Assembly: GCF_003731765.1 (NCBI RefSeq)
Contig: NZ_MOAL01000004.1
Location: forward strand, 310,001 to 374,000
From: Pseudomonas chlororaphis
Lineage (GTDB): Bacteria > Pseudomonadota > Gammaproteobacteria > Pseudomonadales > Pseudomonadaceae
Length of the DNA stretch: 64,000 bases
Direction of reading: 5' to 3'
In this document: in pieces, positions 1 through 7,161 of the stretch
Layout: each line of letters begins with the position of its first letter
Position numbering within the stretch: position 1 is the first letter of the stretch
Notes under the pieces: model-generated
Database searches by the model: none
What the model was told of the DNA's origin: nothing
Seen by the model: only the letters and a program-made list of their open reading frames with translations
Program-made: the position numbers and the translations under genes

Positions 1-30
1 GGCGGTGTCGTCTTGAATAAAGGCAAAGCA

Positions 31-44
31 GGGGCCGAAGCCCC
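31..44 (-). terminator. possible weak terminator after the 33-residue peptide gene
   Basis: Read on the minus strand this is a GGGGC / GCCCC stem with a TTCG loop, 13 bases past the stop codon of the small peptide gene. Only a short mixed T-rich stretch follows, so it may be a weak terminator or just a hairpin. Confidence 0.35.
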
Positions 45-57
45 CACCCCCACGGCT

Positions 58-159
58 CTAGGACTGCAGGATGATTTTCGCTAAGCGAAGCGACCAGTAG
101 GCCGCTTGCAGAGCCCGGATCAGTTCTTCCGGCAAATACTTGTCAAGTAAATTTTTCAT
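58..159 (-). CDS. 33-residue amphipathic peptide, unknown function
   Basis: Complete small open reading frame of 33 codons, ATG to TAG. An AGGAG ribosome binding site stands 9 bases before the ATG, which is better than that of many large genes here. The peptide starts MKNLLDKYLPEEL and ends LAKIILQS; Leu, Ile, Ala and Tyr/Trp alternate with Lys, Arg, Glu and Asp in a helical pattern, so an amphipathic helix is likely. It has no clear signal peptide and no cysteine. It lies downstream of phage tail genes and is preceded by a region rich in dyads. I do not recognise the family. A toxin-like or regulatory peptide, a phage accessory peptide or a chance reading frame are all possible. Confidence 0.45.
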   Translation of the reverse strand: MKNLLDKYLPEELIRALQAAYWSLRLAKIILQS

Positions 160-265
160 TTACCTAATCTCCTGAGTTTAAGTAAACCTGCAGCCAAGCT
201 ATCAAGACTGCAGAGTATCCCACTCAGTTTGGTAACGTCCCCGTGCAACTTAGCTCTAGAAAAAT

Positions 266-340
266 ACTTAGTAATCTACCGTTAATTACGGGTAGTAGTC
301 CGTTATTAACGGTCAAACTAACGAGCCAAACTTACTAAGT
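266..340. repeat. nested inverted repeats, probable operator or promoter control site
   Basis: Outer arms ACTTAGTAA (266-274) and TTACTAAGT (332-340) are perfect inverted copies. Inside them ACCGTTAATTACGG (278-291) and CCGTTATTAACGGT (300-313) are inverted copies with one mismatch, and each inner arm is itself nearly palindromic. The nesting resembles paired repressor sites around a phage-type promoter. It lies 107 bases upstream of the 33-residue peptide gene, which reads away from it on the minus strand. A role as operator is inferred. Confidence 0.45.
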
Positions 341-505
341 AAAATCGACTACTTAAGAGCTAATGACAACCTTGACAGGTTGACGGGCCAGTCACTTAGC
401 CATACCCTTTGAAGTGCGAGCAACAAAAGAAGTCTGGTTACCGAGTGGTTAGACGAACTCTATCACAGGTTCCCAGCAGCGTTTCAAGTTGAAAAGCGCC
501 ACAAA

Positions 506-531
506 ACGAGCCCGGCCTAGCCCGGGCTCGT
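506..531. terminator. strong hairpin, possible terminator
   Basis: A 10-bp perfect stem (ACGAGCCCGG / CCGGGCTCGT) with a 6-base loop. A short T run (TTTTGT) follows only on the minus strand, so a minus-strand terminator for the phage genes is the more likely reading. Confidence 0.45.
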
Positions 532-823
532 TGCTTTCTGCCCGGCCGTGGCGCCCGGCCGCTGCATAGAATTTTATGCATCCTAGGAAATGTAGGGGTT
601 TGGTAAGGTTTGTTAACTGAATACGGTTAACGCTATTCCACTAATAGTGGAAAAGTTAGAGATAAATATACCCGACGAACGGTCTTCGCCGGGCGACCTT
701 ATCAAACCGCCCGGGCGCCTACTCTCCCGGCCGGGCGCCGAAAATACAATAAATCGCCACTTCATCGCTTAAGTTTGAGTCCTGCTTGCAATACTCTTTA
801 TATCGAATATCCCCTCACTCTCT

Positions 824-1801
824 TTATAGAGTGATCGGCGTCATTTTCACCGTTAGCTGGCTGGCGAGGTTTGCGTTCGCTAAGAACACCGCTGCATCTG
901 CAGGACTGGGTGTCGGTCCTGGAGCGTGAATGTGTGTTGCCAGTTGAGTGTTCATTCCCTGCACCAGGTCGAGCAGATCGCACAGCACCTGCAGCACGTT
1001 GACCGACTCCGATCCCAACCAGGTCTTGGGCGCCTGCAGGCGCTGACTGATCCCCGCCACGCTTTGGCGCAGCCCCTGGATCTGCTCCTGCATGTCGCCG
1101 CCCACCGTCGCGTTGTGCTTCTGGCCCACCACCAGGTTCAGGTCGCGGCCGGTGGCCTGGTGTAGGTCGTCCACGGCCGCCAGGCTTGCGGACCCACCCG
1201 ACAGCAGCTTGAGCGCGCCCAGCGCCTCGATCTTCTTGATCCCACCCACTGACTCGGTTGAATGGTCGTCCACCGTCCTGGTGTGATTCTGGAAGCTCTC
1301 GGTGTTCTCTAGGGCTTCCACTTCACGCTCTATCGCCTTGTCCTGGATCTTGCCATCAGTTTGGCGCAGCCAGTTTCCGTCGGCATCGACCCGCTGCTGG
1401 CAGGCCTCGCTGTGCTGCCAGACCTGGTCGCCTTTCGGCACCCGGGGCAGGCTCAGGCCATGCGGCAGGATCTGGGTAATAAAGGGCTTGTGTGGCAGGC
1501 CGTAGGCGAAGCTGACCACCACCGTGGTGCCTTCCTCGGGGAAGCCGAACATGCCGGCTTCCTGGCCCCCCATCGGTGCCGGCAGCGGCAGGCCGGTCAG
1601 GATCGGCAGCGCAGGATCTGGTTCACCATCGGGCAGCAGCACTTCGACGTCGACGCCGAAGCGTGGCCGGAAGTAGTCGCACAGCCCGGGCGCCGCCGGC
1701 GCATCAGGAACGGCCACCACCCGGCCAAAGCGTGGCAGGTGGTAGCCGCCGGTGAGTTCGGGAAACTGGCGCTCTACGCTGCGCCGGATTGCGTCCTCCA
1801 T
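824..1801 (-). CDS. phage baseplate / tail-spike protein (gp45/gp5-like)
   Basis: 325 residues from the ATG at 1801. An N-terminal domain of about 130 residues (FGRVVAV..., LPDGEPDPALPILTGLPLP, FPEEGTTVVVSFAYG) has the OB-fold look of phage baseplate protein V / VgrG gp5 spikes: a central puncturing hub at the tail tip. The C-terminal half is polar, with short beta-like repeats (GGIKKIEALGALKLLSGGSASLAAVDDLHQ), then a tail ending in THIHAPGPTPSP, a motif common at spike ends. The start was chosen because the frame upstream only overlaps the preceding gene; the remaining 28-base overlap with that gene is typical of phage tail operons. Because its partner gene is frameshifted, this is probably part of a decayed prophage or tailocin. 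The family is inferred from sequence character only. Confidence 0.6.
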   Translation of the reverse strand: MEDAIRRSVERQFPELTGGYHLPRFGRVVAVPDAPAAPGLCDYFRPRFGVDVEVLLPDGEPDPALPILTGLPLPAPMGGQEAGMFGFPEEGTTVVVSFAYGLPHKPFITQILPHGLSLPRVPKGDQVWQHSEACQQRVDADGNWLRQTDGKIQDKAIEREVEALENTESFQNHTRTVDDHSTESVGGIKKIEALGALKLLSGGSASLAAVDDLHQATGRDLNLVVGQKHNATVGGDMQEQIQGLRQSVAGISQRLQAPKTWLGSESVNVLQVLCDLLDLVQGMNTQLATHIHAPGPTPSPADAAVFLANANLASQLTVKMTPITL

Positions 1802-2495
1802 TTGATTGCCATCTGATTGCCGGCGAGGGTCACGCTGGTGATCCGCTCGCCCTGGTAGCCGTCGAACAACCCGGTGGGCAGTTGCAGCGGCGCCCGGGTG
1901 CCAAAGAAGCTGTCCGCCCAACTGCCCACAAACACCTCCCCGTCACCCTGTTGCTGCCAGATGAAGTCGGGGATGTTGAACACGCTGGCCAGGCTGTCCA
2001 TGGCCAAGTAGCCGGTGGCCAGGCTGTAGAAAAACGGCGCCTTTACCCGGGCATAGGGTTGTGCCGGCACCCGGAAGCGTAAGCTGGTCTTGGTGCTGAT
2101 CTCGGCCAGCACCGCCTGCAGGTCGACGTGACGCAGGTTCAGCGGCAGCGGGTTGCCCAGGACTGCCGCCAGTTCACGACAGGCCAGGATCTGCTGTACG
2201 CCATTCGCCGCGGTCGATCGCTCCACGTAGCCGATGAAGTGACGCTGCAGCGTGCGTTCGTTGTAGCCAATATCCAGCGTTACCAGGCCTTTGACCGGTG
2301 CTGTGGCCTGGATTATGAACGTCGCCCGGCCGGGGCTTTGGCCTGAGTGACTGCGGTAATACGCTGATGCAACGCAATAGCAACAGGCAGTTTTAGCGTG
2401 GTGATTGCTTCGTGCACCAAATCCCAAGTCACATTCGGTTCGACTGGTGGAACGTCGTAGGGGGGGCTGCGACAGGGGCATGGCATCACATCCAT
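1774..2495 (-). pseudogene. phage tail hub-like protein, frameshifted
   Basis: Two frames join into one plausible protein. The start frame begins at 2495 (MDVMPCPC..., then EPNVTWDLVHEAITTLKLP) and runs to AKAPAG, where it meets a stop. A second frame continues without loss of sense (RATFIIQATAPVKGLVTLD ... IKWRTQSGAA) to 1774. The break is at a run of C at about 2325-2327 (G on the coding strand), where adding one base restores a single frame of about 240 residues. Size, position just before a spike gene and the 28-base overlap suggest the tail hub (gp44/gp27-type) partner of the spike. This is either a true single-base deletion or a sequencing error. Confidence 0.55.
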
Positions 2496-2580
2496 TTAGA
2501 AGTTAGAGAGGGGCTTCGCGGCTAAATACTCAATGGGTTGGTGGTACACCCGTTTAGGGATTGCGGGTTTCTTCAGGCAC

Positions 2581-2616
2581 AAAAAAGCCCCCGCACCTGG
2601 TTTAGGTTTGGGGGCC
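2581..2616 (-). terminator. rho-independent terminator after the 77-residue gene
   Basis: On the minus strand a GCCCCC / GGGGGC stem with an inner CCT/AGG hairpin is followed by TTTTTT. It lies about 38 bases past the stop codon of the 77-residue gene. Confidence 0.75.
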
Positions 2617-2653
2617 TGTTTCACGTAAGCGGCGTTATGGGAAGTGCAGTGCC

Positions 2654-2887
2654 CTAACCTTGCGCGACCTGCTCGGCTTCGACCCGCCCCAACTCCGACT
2701 CCACTGAGAGCGCCACCTCAATTGCCAGATCGGCCACCTGCCGGCCCATAGCCTGCATTTGGGCTCCGTCCGTGCACGCCGCCCACTGCGCGTAGCGCTC
2801 ACGGAATTGCTGCACCTTGTGCACTTGCCAAGGGTTCAGGGTTAACGTGATATCGGCGTCGGTCTGTTGCGGTTTGTTCGTCGACAT
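2654..2887 (-). CDS. small hypothetical protein (77 residues)
   Basis: ATG at 2887 with AGGAAGGA about 9 bases upstream, and a terminator downstream, so a complete single-gene unit. The protein is soluble and helical, with a central segment WQVHKVQQFRERYAQWAA and an acidic C-terminal half (VADLAIEVALSVESELGRVEAEQ). No membrane segment, cysteine or known motif is seen. It lies between phage tail genes and tRNA-Ser, so it is probably cargo or a regulatory protein of the integrated element. I do not recognise the family. Confidence 0.6.
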   Translation of the reverse strand: MSTNKPQQTDADITLTLNPWQVHKVQQFRERYAQWAACTDGAQMQAMGRQVADLAIEVALSVESELGRVEAEQVAQG

Positions 2888-2956
2888 AAAACGGGTTCCT
2901 TCCTGTTGGGCAAAGTGACTGGGGGCACTTAGGTTCGTAATGGGTAACGATCAGAG

Positions 2957-3172
2957 TTAGTCCGGACAGCGCGCGGACGTCTCCACCAGCACGCGCGCAC
3001 CAAACGCCAGATCCTTCCACGCGTCGACGTACACCTGCTGAGCCTCTGCAGCCAAGGCCTAGCGTCGTCATGCAGATCCCCCTCAGCCGTGGCCATCACG
3101 TCAAGGGCATTGAGTACCGCGTCGCCGGCAATCTCCAGAGCCAACATGATCGGCATCAATCATCAGTGGCAT
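2957..3172 (-). pseudogene. small hypothetical protein, broken by frameshifts
   Basis: Three reading frames each hold part of a sensible protein. An ATG at 3172 (MPLMIDADHVGSGD) has AAGGA upstream. A second frame gives LALEIAGDAVLNALDVMATAEGD, and a third gives ALAAEAQQVYVDAWKDLAF before a TAA at 2957. Codon use looks bacterial in each piece and the pieces abut in order. This fits a gene of about 70 residues with one or two indels. Function is unknown; position suggests it belongs to the same decayed element as its neighbour. Confidence 0.4.
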
Positions 3173-3260
3173 AGCGGGGATTCCTTGTGGTGACGGCCCA
3201 TTCTAGCTATCGCGTCCGTTGGTATGCGATTGCTGTGTTACTGCGAAAACCACCCTCGAG

Positions 3261-3280
3261 TCCCATATCTGTCCCATATC
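3261..3280. repeat. short direct repeat near tRNA-Ser
   Basis: TCCCATATC occurs at 3261-3269 and again at 3272-3280, an 11-base period, about 75 bases past the 3' end of tRNA-Ser. Short direct repeats on one helical face beside a tRNA resemble arm-type integrase binding sites; that role is inferred and no integrase gene is visible. Confidence 0.3.
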
Positions 3281-3305
3281 GTCTTTTTTCAGACGCCAAA
3301 AACCA

Positions 3306-3342
3306 CAAACCCCCGACTTTCTCTAGGAAAATCAGGGGTTTG
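3306..3342 (-). terminator. terminator of tRNA-Ser
   Basis: CAAACCCC / GGGGTTTG stem (8 bp) with a 21-base loop, starting 14 bases beyond the tRNA 3' end and followed on the minus strand by TGGTTTTTGG. Confidence 0.6.
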
Positions 3343-3355
3343 CGTTTTTCAAATA

Positions 3356-3445
3356 TGGCGGTGAAGGAGGGATTCGAACCCTCGATACAGTTTCCTGTAT
3401 ACACACTTTCCAGGCGTGCTCCTTAAGCCTCTCGGACACCTCACC
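3356..3445 (-). tRNA. tRNA-Ser (anticodon GGA)
   Basis: On the minus strand this folds as a class II tRNA. The 5' acceptor strand GGTGAGG pairs with CTTCACC, followed by discriminator G and an encoded CCA at 3356-3358. The T loop is GGTTCGAATCC, the long variable arm is typical of serine tRNA, and the anticodon loop reads CTGGAAA with anticodon GGA. The gene is 90 bases with CCA. Phage-like decayed genes begin right beyond its 3' end, the usual arrangement for an element integrated at a tRNA. No second copy of the tRNA 3' end is visible in the window. Confidence 0.95.
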
Positions 3446-3483
3446 GTATCTCGTCAAACCTATTCAGTCTGTCGAGGCGCGCT

Positions 3484-3512
3484 AATGTAGTCGAAGTTCC
3501 TTTTGATGGCAA
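3484..3512 (-). promoter_or_regulatory. sigma-70 promoter of tRNA-Ser
   Basis: On the minus strand TTGCCA (3507-3512), a 17-base spacer and TACATT (3484-3489), ending 38 bases before the tRNA 5' end. The rest of the gap up to the gene at 3765 holds only a CCGTCT/AGACGG hairpin at 3616-3633 and no reading frame I would support. Confidence 0.6.
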
Positions 3513-3764
3513 AGGTTTTTTTCAGAATTTTCATGCGCTTAAGGGATTTATTGATTTGGCGCCCGGCAGGCGAGGGGGCGGGGCAGGGCAAACCCGCCAA
3601 TCTTCGGCTTTGAAACCGTCTATATAGAGACGGCAATCACGGTGCGCCGTGGCTGGGCGTGCGGGTCGGGCGGTAAAAGCCTGACTCACCAGTCAGTCAC
3701 CGCGCTTTACCTGATCTACGGCGCTGGGTAACGTCTGCTCCACTTCAATACAAGGAATTGCGTC

Positions 3765-4454
3765 ATGAGTGAGTTGATTTCCTACCGCCTCGAAGACGGT
3801 ATCGCGACCCTGACCTTGAGCAATGGCAAGGTCAATGCCATTTCCCCCGACGTGATTGCCGCTTTCAATGCCGCGCTGGATCAGGCCACGGCCGATCGCG
3901 CGGTGGTGATCATCACCGGCCAGCCGGGCATTCTGTCGGGGGGGTATGACTTGAAGGTGATGACCGCTGGGCCGAAAGAGGCCGTGAGCCTGGTAACGTC
4001 GGGTTCGACCCTGGCCCGCCGCCTGTTGTCCCACCCGTTCCCGGTGATCGTTGCCTGCCCCGGGCACGCCGTGGCCAAGGGGGCGTTCCTGCTGTTGTCC
4101 GCCGACTATCGGATTGGCGTCGAAGGGCCGTTCAGCATTGGCTTGAACGAAGTGCAGATCGGCATGACCATGCACCACGCCGGCATCGAGCTGGCCCGTG
4201 ATCGCCTGCGTCGCTCGGCTTTCCATCGTTCGGTGATCAATGCCGAGATGTTTGACCCGGTGAGTGCCGTAGACGCGGGCTTCCTCGACAAGGTGGTCAG
4301 CGCCGAGCAATTGCAGGACACCGCCCTGGCTGCCGCGCGACAGTTGAAGAAGATCAACATGACGGCCCACAAGAACACCAAGCTGAAGGTTCGCAAGGCG
4401 CTGCTGGAAGCCCTGGACAACGCGATCATCCAGGACCAGGAATATCTGGGATGA
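3765..4454 (+). CDS. crotonase / enoyl-CoA hydratase family protein
   Basis: 229 residues, shorter than typical hydratases (about 260). The fold signature is present: IATLTLSNGKVNAISPDVI at the start, the first oxyanion-hole segment ILSGGYDLK (residues 56-64) and LNEVQIGM (128-134), which carries the Glu usually found in the second catalytic position. The usual GGG segment is replaced by PGHAVAKGAFLLLSADYRIG, and I see no residue matching the first catalytic Glu of enoyl-CoA hydratase. The enzyme therefore probably acts on an acyl-CoA but may be an isomerase or another crotonase rather than a classical hydratase. ATG follows ACAAGGAATTGCGTC (AAGGA). It stands alone and is followed by a terminator. 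Confidence 0.85.
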   Translation: MSELISYRLEDGIATLTLSNGKVNAISPDVIAAFNAALDQATADRAVVIITGQPGILSGGYDLKVMTAGPKEAVSLVTSGSTLARRLLSHPFPVIVACPGHAVAKGAFLLLSADYRIGVEGPFSIGLNEVQIGMTMHHAGIELARDRLRRSAFHRSVINAEMFDPVSAVDAGFLDKVVSAEQLQDTALAAARQLKKINMTAHKNTKLKVRKALLEALDNAIIQDQEYLG

Positions 4455-4543
4455 GCCTTGGCGTTTCCACCTGCCCAGGCTCTTCACGAAACCTTCACAT
4501 TTGATTGAGTAGTGTGAAGGCATCCGTTAAAGCAAAACTCCCT

Positions 4544-4569
4544 GCCCGTTCCCCAGCGGGCTTTTTTTT
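4544..4569 (+). terminator. rho-independent terminator after the crotonase gene
   Basis: GCCCG / CGGGC stem with an 8-base loop followed by eight T. Confidence 0.75.
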
Positions 4570-4709
4570 GCCTGGCTTAAAACTCTTGCGCAATTTGTGG
4601 TCCAATTCCCCCGAAGCGGCTGGGGCCGGTTGTGCCCGAGACTCGCTTCATTCCCTTTTTGTGACGCCGCCGCTGGCGCTGTCCGGTTTTCTTTTTTGAG
4701 GTTCATCTC

Positions 4710-5117
4710 ATGCGTTTAACCCTGCCTGCCCTGATTGTTGGGCTTTTGGTCGCTCAAGGTGCGATGGCTGCTGGTGACGGTACGGCAGCTATCGGTGGCG
4801 GCCTGGGCGGCGTCCTGGGCAATGTGGTCGGTCAACAGATCGGCGGCAGCACCGGCGCGGCGATTGGCGCCGGCGTGGGCGGTGCGGCGGGCAGTGCGGT
4901 GGGGGCACGCAAGGGCAGCCGGACTCAGGCGGCCATCGGCGGTGGCTTGGGGTCGGCCGGCGGCTCGGTGATCGGCAACAAGCTGGGCGGCAGCACCGGT
5001 TCGACCATTGGTGCCGGCCTGGGTGGCGCTGCCGGCGGTGCCTTGGGCAGCAACATGGGCAACGACAGCAACAAGCATTCCGGCAAGGGCCACAAGCGCA
5101 AGCACAAACATCGTTGA
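4710..5117 (+). CDS. glycine-zipper envelope protein with internal 48-residue duplication
   Basis: 135 residues. Residues 1-20 form a signal peptide (LPALIVGLLVAQGAMA, likely cleaved before AGDG). The mature part is about one third glycine and consists of two copies of one unit: AAIGGGLG at 26-33 and again at 74-81, IGGSTG at 44-49 and LGGSTG at 92-97, so the period is exactly 48. Within each unit small residues recur every four positions, the glycine-zipper pattern of membrane-inserting helices. The last 16 residues are very basic and His-rich (HSGKGHKRKHKHR). It is probably an outer-membrane or periplasmic protein of the glycine zipper 2TM type; its function is unknown. GAGG lies 9 bases before the ATG and a terminator follows. 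Confidence 0.8.
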   Translation: MRLTLPALIVGLLVAQGAMAAGDGTAAIGGGLGGVLGNVVGQQIGGSTGAAIGAGVGGAAGSAVGARKGSRTQAAIGGGLGSAGGSVIGNKLGGSTGSTIGAGLGGAAGGALGSNMGNDSNKHSGKGHKRKHKHR

Positions 5118-5137
5118 GGCAGCGCGCCCGACCTACA

Positions 5138-5162
5138 AGCCCGGCTGATTGCCGGGTTTTTT
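5138..5162 (+). terminator. terminator after the glycine-zipper gene
   Basis: CCCGGC / GCCGGG stem, 5-base loop, followed by six T. Confidence 0.8.
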
Positions 5163-5230
5163 GTGGGTGAACGTTTTATGTATTTGCCCTCTCGAACCTT
5201 GTGTAGCCCTTCGCGATGGATGAGGCCGTG

Positions 5231-5392
5231 ATGAAACCTGAGCCCCCCGATAAGAAAGAACCCGCCCCGACTGAGCCGCTGGTGATCAACGACCCGGGCA
5301 ATGAAGACCCTGGCTCGCTCATGGACGATGCGCAAGTGCCCCTCAGGGAGCCCGAGGAAGACACCCCCGAGAGTGTGAAGCCTGGCCACTGA
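5231..5392 (+). CDS. small acidic proline-rich protein (53 residues)
   Basis: ATG at 5231 with GAGG five bases upstream; an earlier in-frame ATG at 5216 lacks a ribosome binding site. The protein is MKPEPPDKKEPAPTEP, a middle LVINDPGNEDPGSLMDDAQ, then REPEEDTPESVKPGH. Nearly half the residues are Pro, Glu or Asp, so it should be disordered and soluble. No signal peptide or membrane segment. Codon use matches the neighbours. Similar short acidic proteins are common in fluorescens genomes but I know of no function. Confidence 0.6.
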   Translation: MKPEPPDKKEPAPTEPLVINDPGNEDPGSLMDDAQVPLREPEEDTPESVKPGH

Positions 5393-5506
5393 GATTGCCG
5401 CTGATCCGTATGCGCCGTTATGCTGCCCAGCCCCTTGATTGAACGATCAGGCGAGGGCGGTGGCTGCGCCGCTCCCGGACGTTTTCTTGTTAACGGATCA
5501 GATGCC

Positions 5507-6202
5507 ATGAATGCACAGTTGAAGGATTTACCCCCGATCAAGGCGGTGATTTTCGATATGGACGGCTTGCTCCTGGACACCGAGGGCATCTATACCGAAG
5601 TCACCCGGTTGATCGCCGAGCGTTATGGCCGAACCTACGATTGGAGCATCAAGCAGCACATCATCGGCCGTGGCGCCACGGACTTGGCGCGTTATGTGGT
5701 CGAGGCCCTGGACCTGCCGATCAGCCCGGAAGAGTTCCTGGTGATTCGCGAGCCGTTGATGCGTGAACGCTTTCCCCGGGCCCAGGCCATGCCGGGGGCG
5801 CAGGAGTTGGTGCGGCACCTCAAGGCCCATCAGGTGCCGATTGCCGTAGGCACCAGTTCATCGCGACTGTCCTTTGGTCAGAAAACCACCCAGCACGGGG
5901 ACTGGTTTGCCCTGTTCAACACCATCGTCACCGCGGATGACCCGGAGGTGGGGGCGGCCAAGCCGGCGCCGGACATTTTCCTCACCGCGGCGCGGCGCCT
6001 GGGCGTGGCTCCTGAGCATTGCCTGGTGTTCGAGGATTCGCCCTTCGGCGTGACCGCGGCCAAGGCGGCGGGGATGACCGCGATTGCCATTCCGGACCCG
6101 GCCATGGCCGACAGCAAGTTTTCCCATGCCGACGGGATTCTGCGGTCGTTGAAGGGGTTCCACCCGGCAGCCTGTGGTTTGCCGCAGCTTGAGTGGTCCT
6201 GA
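5507..6202 (+). CDS. HAD-superfamily hydrolase (subfamily IA phosphatase)
   Basis: 231 residues from the ATG at 5507. Motif I is FDMDGLLLDTEG (nucleophile and general acid Asp pair), motif II the conserved small-residue segment GTSSS, motif III Lys in AAKPAPDIFL, and motif IV the acidic pair in FEDSPFGV. A helical cap follows motif I, as in subfamily IA. The closest general match I recognise is the group of beta-phosphoglucomutase / pseudouridine 5'-phosphatase-like HADs, which dephosphorylate small sugar or nucleoside phosphates in the cytoplasm. The substrate cannot be read from the sequence. It stands alone with its own terminator. Confidence 0.85.
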   Translation: MNAQLKDLPPIKAVIFDMDGLLLDTEGIYTEVTRLIAERYGRTYDWSIKQHIIGRGATDLARYVVEALDLPISPEEFLVIREPLMRERFPRAQAMPGAQELVRHLKAHQVPIAVGTSSSRLSFGQKTTQHGDWFALFNTIVTADDPEVGAAKPAPDIFLTAARRLGVAPEHCLVFEDSPFGVTAAKAAGMTAIAIPDPAMADSKFSHADGILRSLKGFHPAACGLPQLEWS

Positions 6203-6240
6203 ACGGCGGCGATGATTGCCCCGCGTCTGGCGGATACAAC

Positions 6241-6280
6241 AACGCCGAGCGTCCTTTGACAGGGGCTCGGCGTTTTTTTG
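6241..6280. terminator. terminator between convergent HAD and SDR genes
   Basis: AACGCCGAGC / GCTCGGCGTT, a 10-bp perfect stem with a 14-base loop, followed by T7 on the plus strand. Confidence 0.85.
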
Positions 6281-6288
6281 GCTGCGGT

Positions 6289-7035
6289 TCAGGCGCCGAA
6301 ACCACCGTCGATGGTCAGGCTGGCACCGGTGATGTACGCCGCCTCCGGCCCCGCCAGATAGGCGACAAACCCGGCGATTTCTTCGACCTTGCCATAGCGA
6401 CCCACCGCCATGAGCCCCATCAGGTTTTCCGCGAATTCGCTGTCGGCGGGGTTCATGTCGGTGTCCACCGGGCCGGGCTGCACGTTGTTGATGGTGATGC
6501 CCCGTGGGCCGAGGTCGCGGGCCAGGCCTTTGGTCAGGCCCACCAGGGCGGCCTTGCTCATCGCATAGGGCCCACCACCGGCAAAGGGCATGCGGTCGGC
6601 ATTGGTGCTGCCGATGTTGATGATGCGCCCGCCGTTGCCCATGTGCTTGGCGGCTTCCTGGGTGGCGATAAACACGCTGCGCACGTTGATGGCCAGGGTC
6701 TGATCGAAGTCTTCCAGTTTGAAGTCCTCCAGTGGCGCCACCGCCAGCACGCCGGCGTTGTTCACCAGGATGTCCAGGCCACCGAAGGCGTCCACGGTGG
6801 CCTGGACGGCGTTGCGGATGGCCTCGGCATCGGCGCTGTCGGCCTTGATCGCCAGGGCCTGGCCGCCGTTGGCAATGATGCTGTTCTGCAGGGCTTCGGC
6901 CTTGGCGGCAGAGCTGACGTAGGTGAAGGCGACGCGGGCGCCCTCGGCGGCCAGGCGTTGCACGATGGCGGCGCCGATGCCGCGGGAACCACCTTGAATC
7001 AGAGCGACTTTGCCGTTGAGGTGTTGAGTGGTCAT
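6289..7035 (-). CDS. SDR-family NAD(P)-dependent oxidoreductase
   Basis: 248 residues; ATG at 7035 with GGAG 8 bases upstream (an earlier in-frame start lacks one). The classical short-chain dehydrogenase layout is complete: cofactor motif GGSRGIG (15-21), NNAG (92-95), and the catalytic set Ser143, Tyr157 and Lys161 in IGSTNADRMPFAGGGPYAMSK. The C-terminus ITGASLTIDGGFGA is typical of FabG-like members. Residue TYVSS after the second strand favours NADP, an inference. It is divergent from a LysR regulator, with a shared 126-base control region, so the regulator probably controls it. The substrate is unknown. Confidence 0.88.
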   Translation of the reverse strand: MTTQHLNGKVALIQGGSRGIGAAIVQRLAAEGARVAFTYVSSAAKAEALQNSIIANGGQALAIKADSADAEAIRNAVQATVDAFGGLDILVNNAGVLAVAPLEDFKLEDFDQTLAINVRSVFIATQEAAKHMGNGGRIINIGSTNADRMPFAGGGPYAMSKAALVGLTKGLARDLGPRGITINNVQPGPVDTDMNPADSEFAENLMGLMAVGRYGKVEEIAGFVAYLAGPEAAYITGASLTIDGGFGA

Positions 7036-7096
7036 GGTGATCTCCAAGTGTCCAAGGCGAGAGTGCCTTGTGGTTGGAGGAGAGTATCGACCGTTA

Positions 7097-7120
7097 ATTA
7101 CCCGGTGATTAGTGGGTAAT
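7097..7120. promoter_or_regulatory. LysR-type dyad between the SDR and LysR genes
   Basis: ATTACCC (7097-7103) and GGGTAAT (7114-7120) are perfect inverted arms separated by 10 bases, about 42 bases before the LysR start and 61 before the SDR start. This is the size and position of a LysR recognition site in a divergent promoter. Confidence 0.5.
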
Positions 7121-7161
7121 CGAGATAGTCTGTGTAAACCAAAAGTTTAGAGTTGGGTGTC

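Larger units (their letters stand above)
160..823. other. 664-base gap, AT-richer, rich in dyads
   Basis: No reading frame here looks like a real protein on either strand. Base composition is clearly AT-richer than the rest of the window, which fits acquired DNA. It holds the nested dyad at 266-340, a hairpin at 506-531, a TGCATA/TATGCA dyad near 563-580 and a TTAAC/GTTAA dyad near 615-632. It probably contains the promoter of the 33-residue peptide gene. Confidence 0.5.

Noticed and set aside
2313..2345. Programmed frameshift in the hub-like gene
   Set aside because: No slippery heptamer or downstream stem of the usual type; a one-base loss in a C run explains it more simply.
3207..3404. 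65-codon minus-strand frame overlapping tRNA-Ser
   Set aside because: It reads through the tRNA T arm (GSNPSFT), a common artefact.
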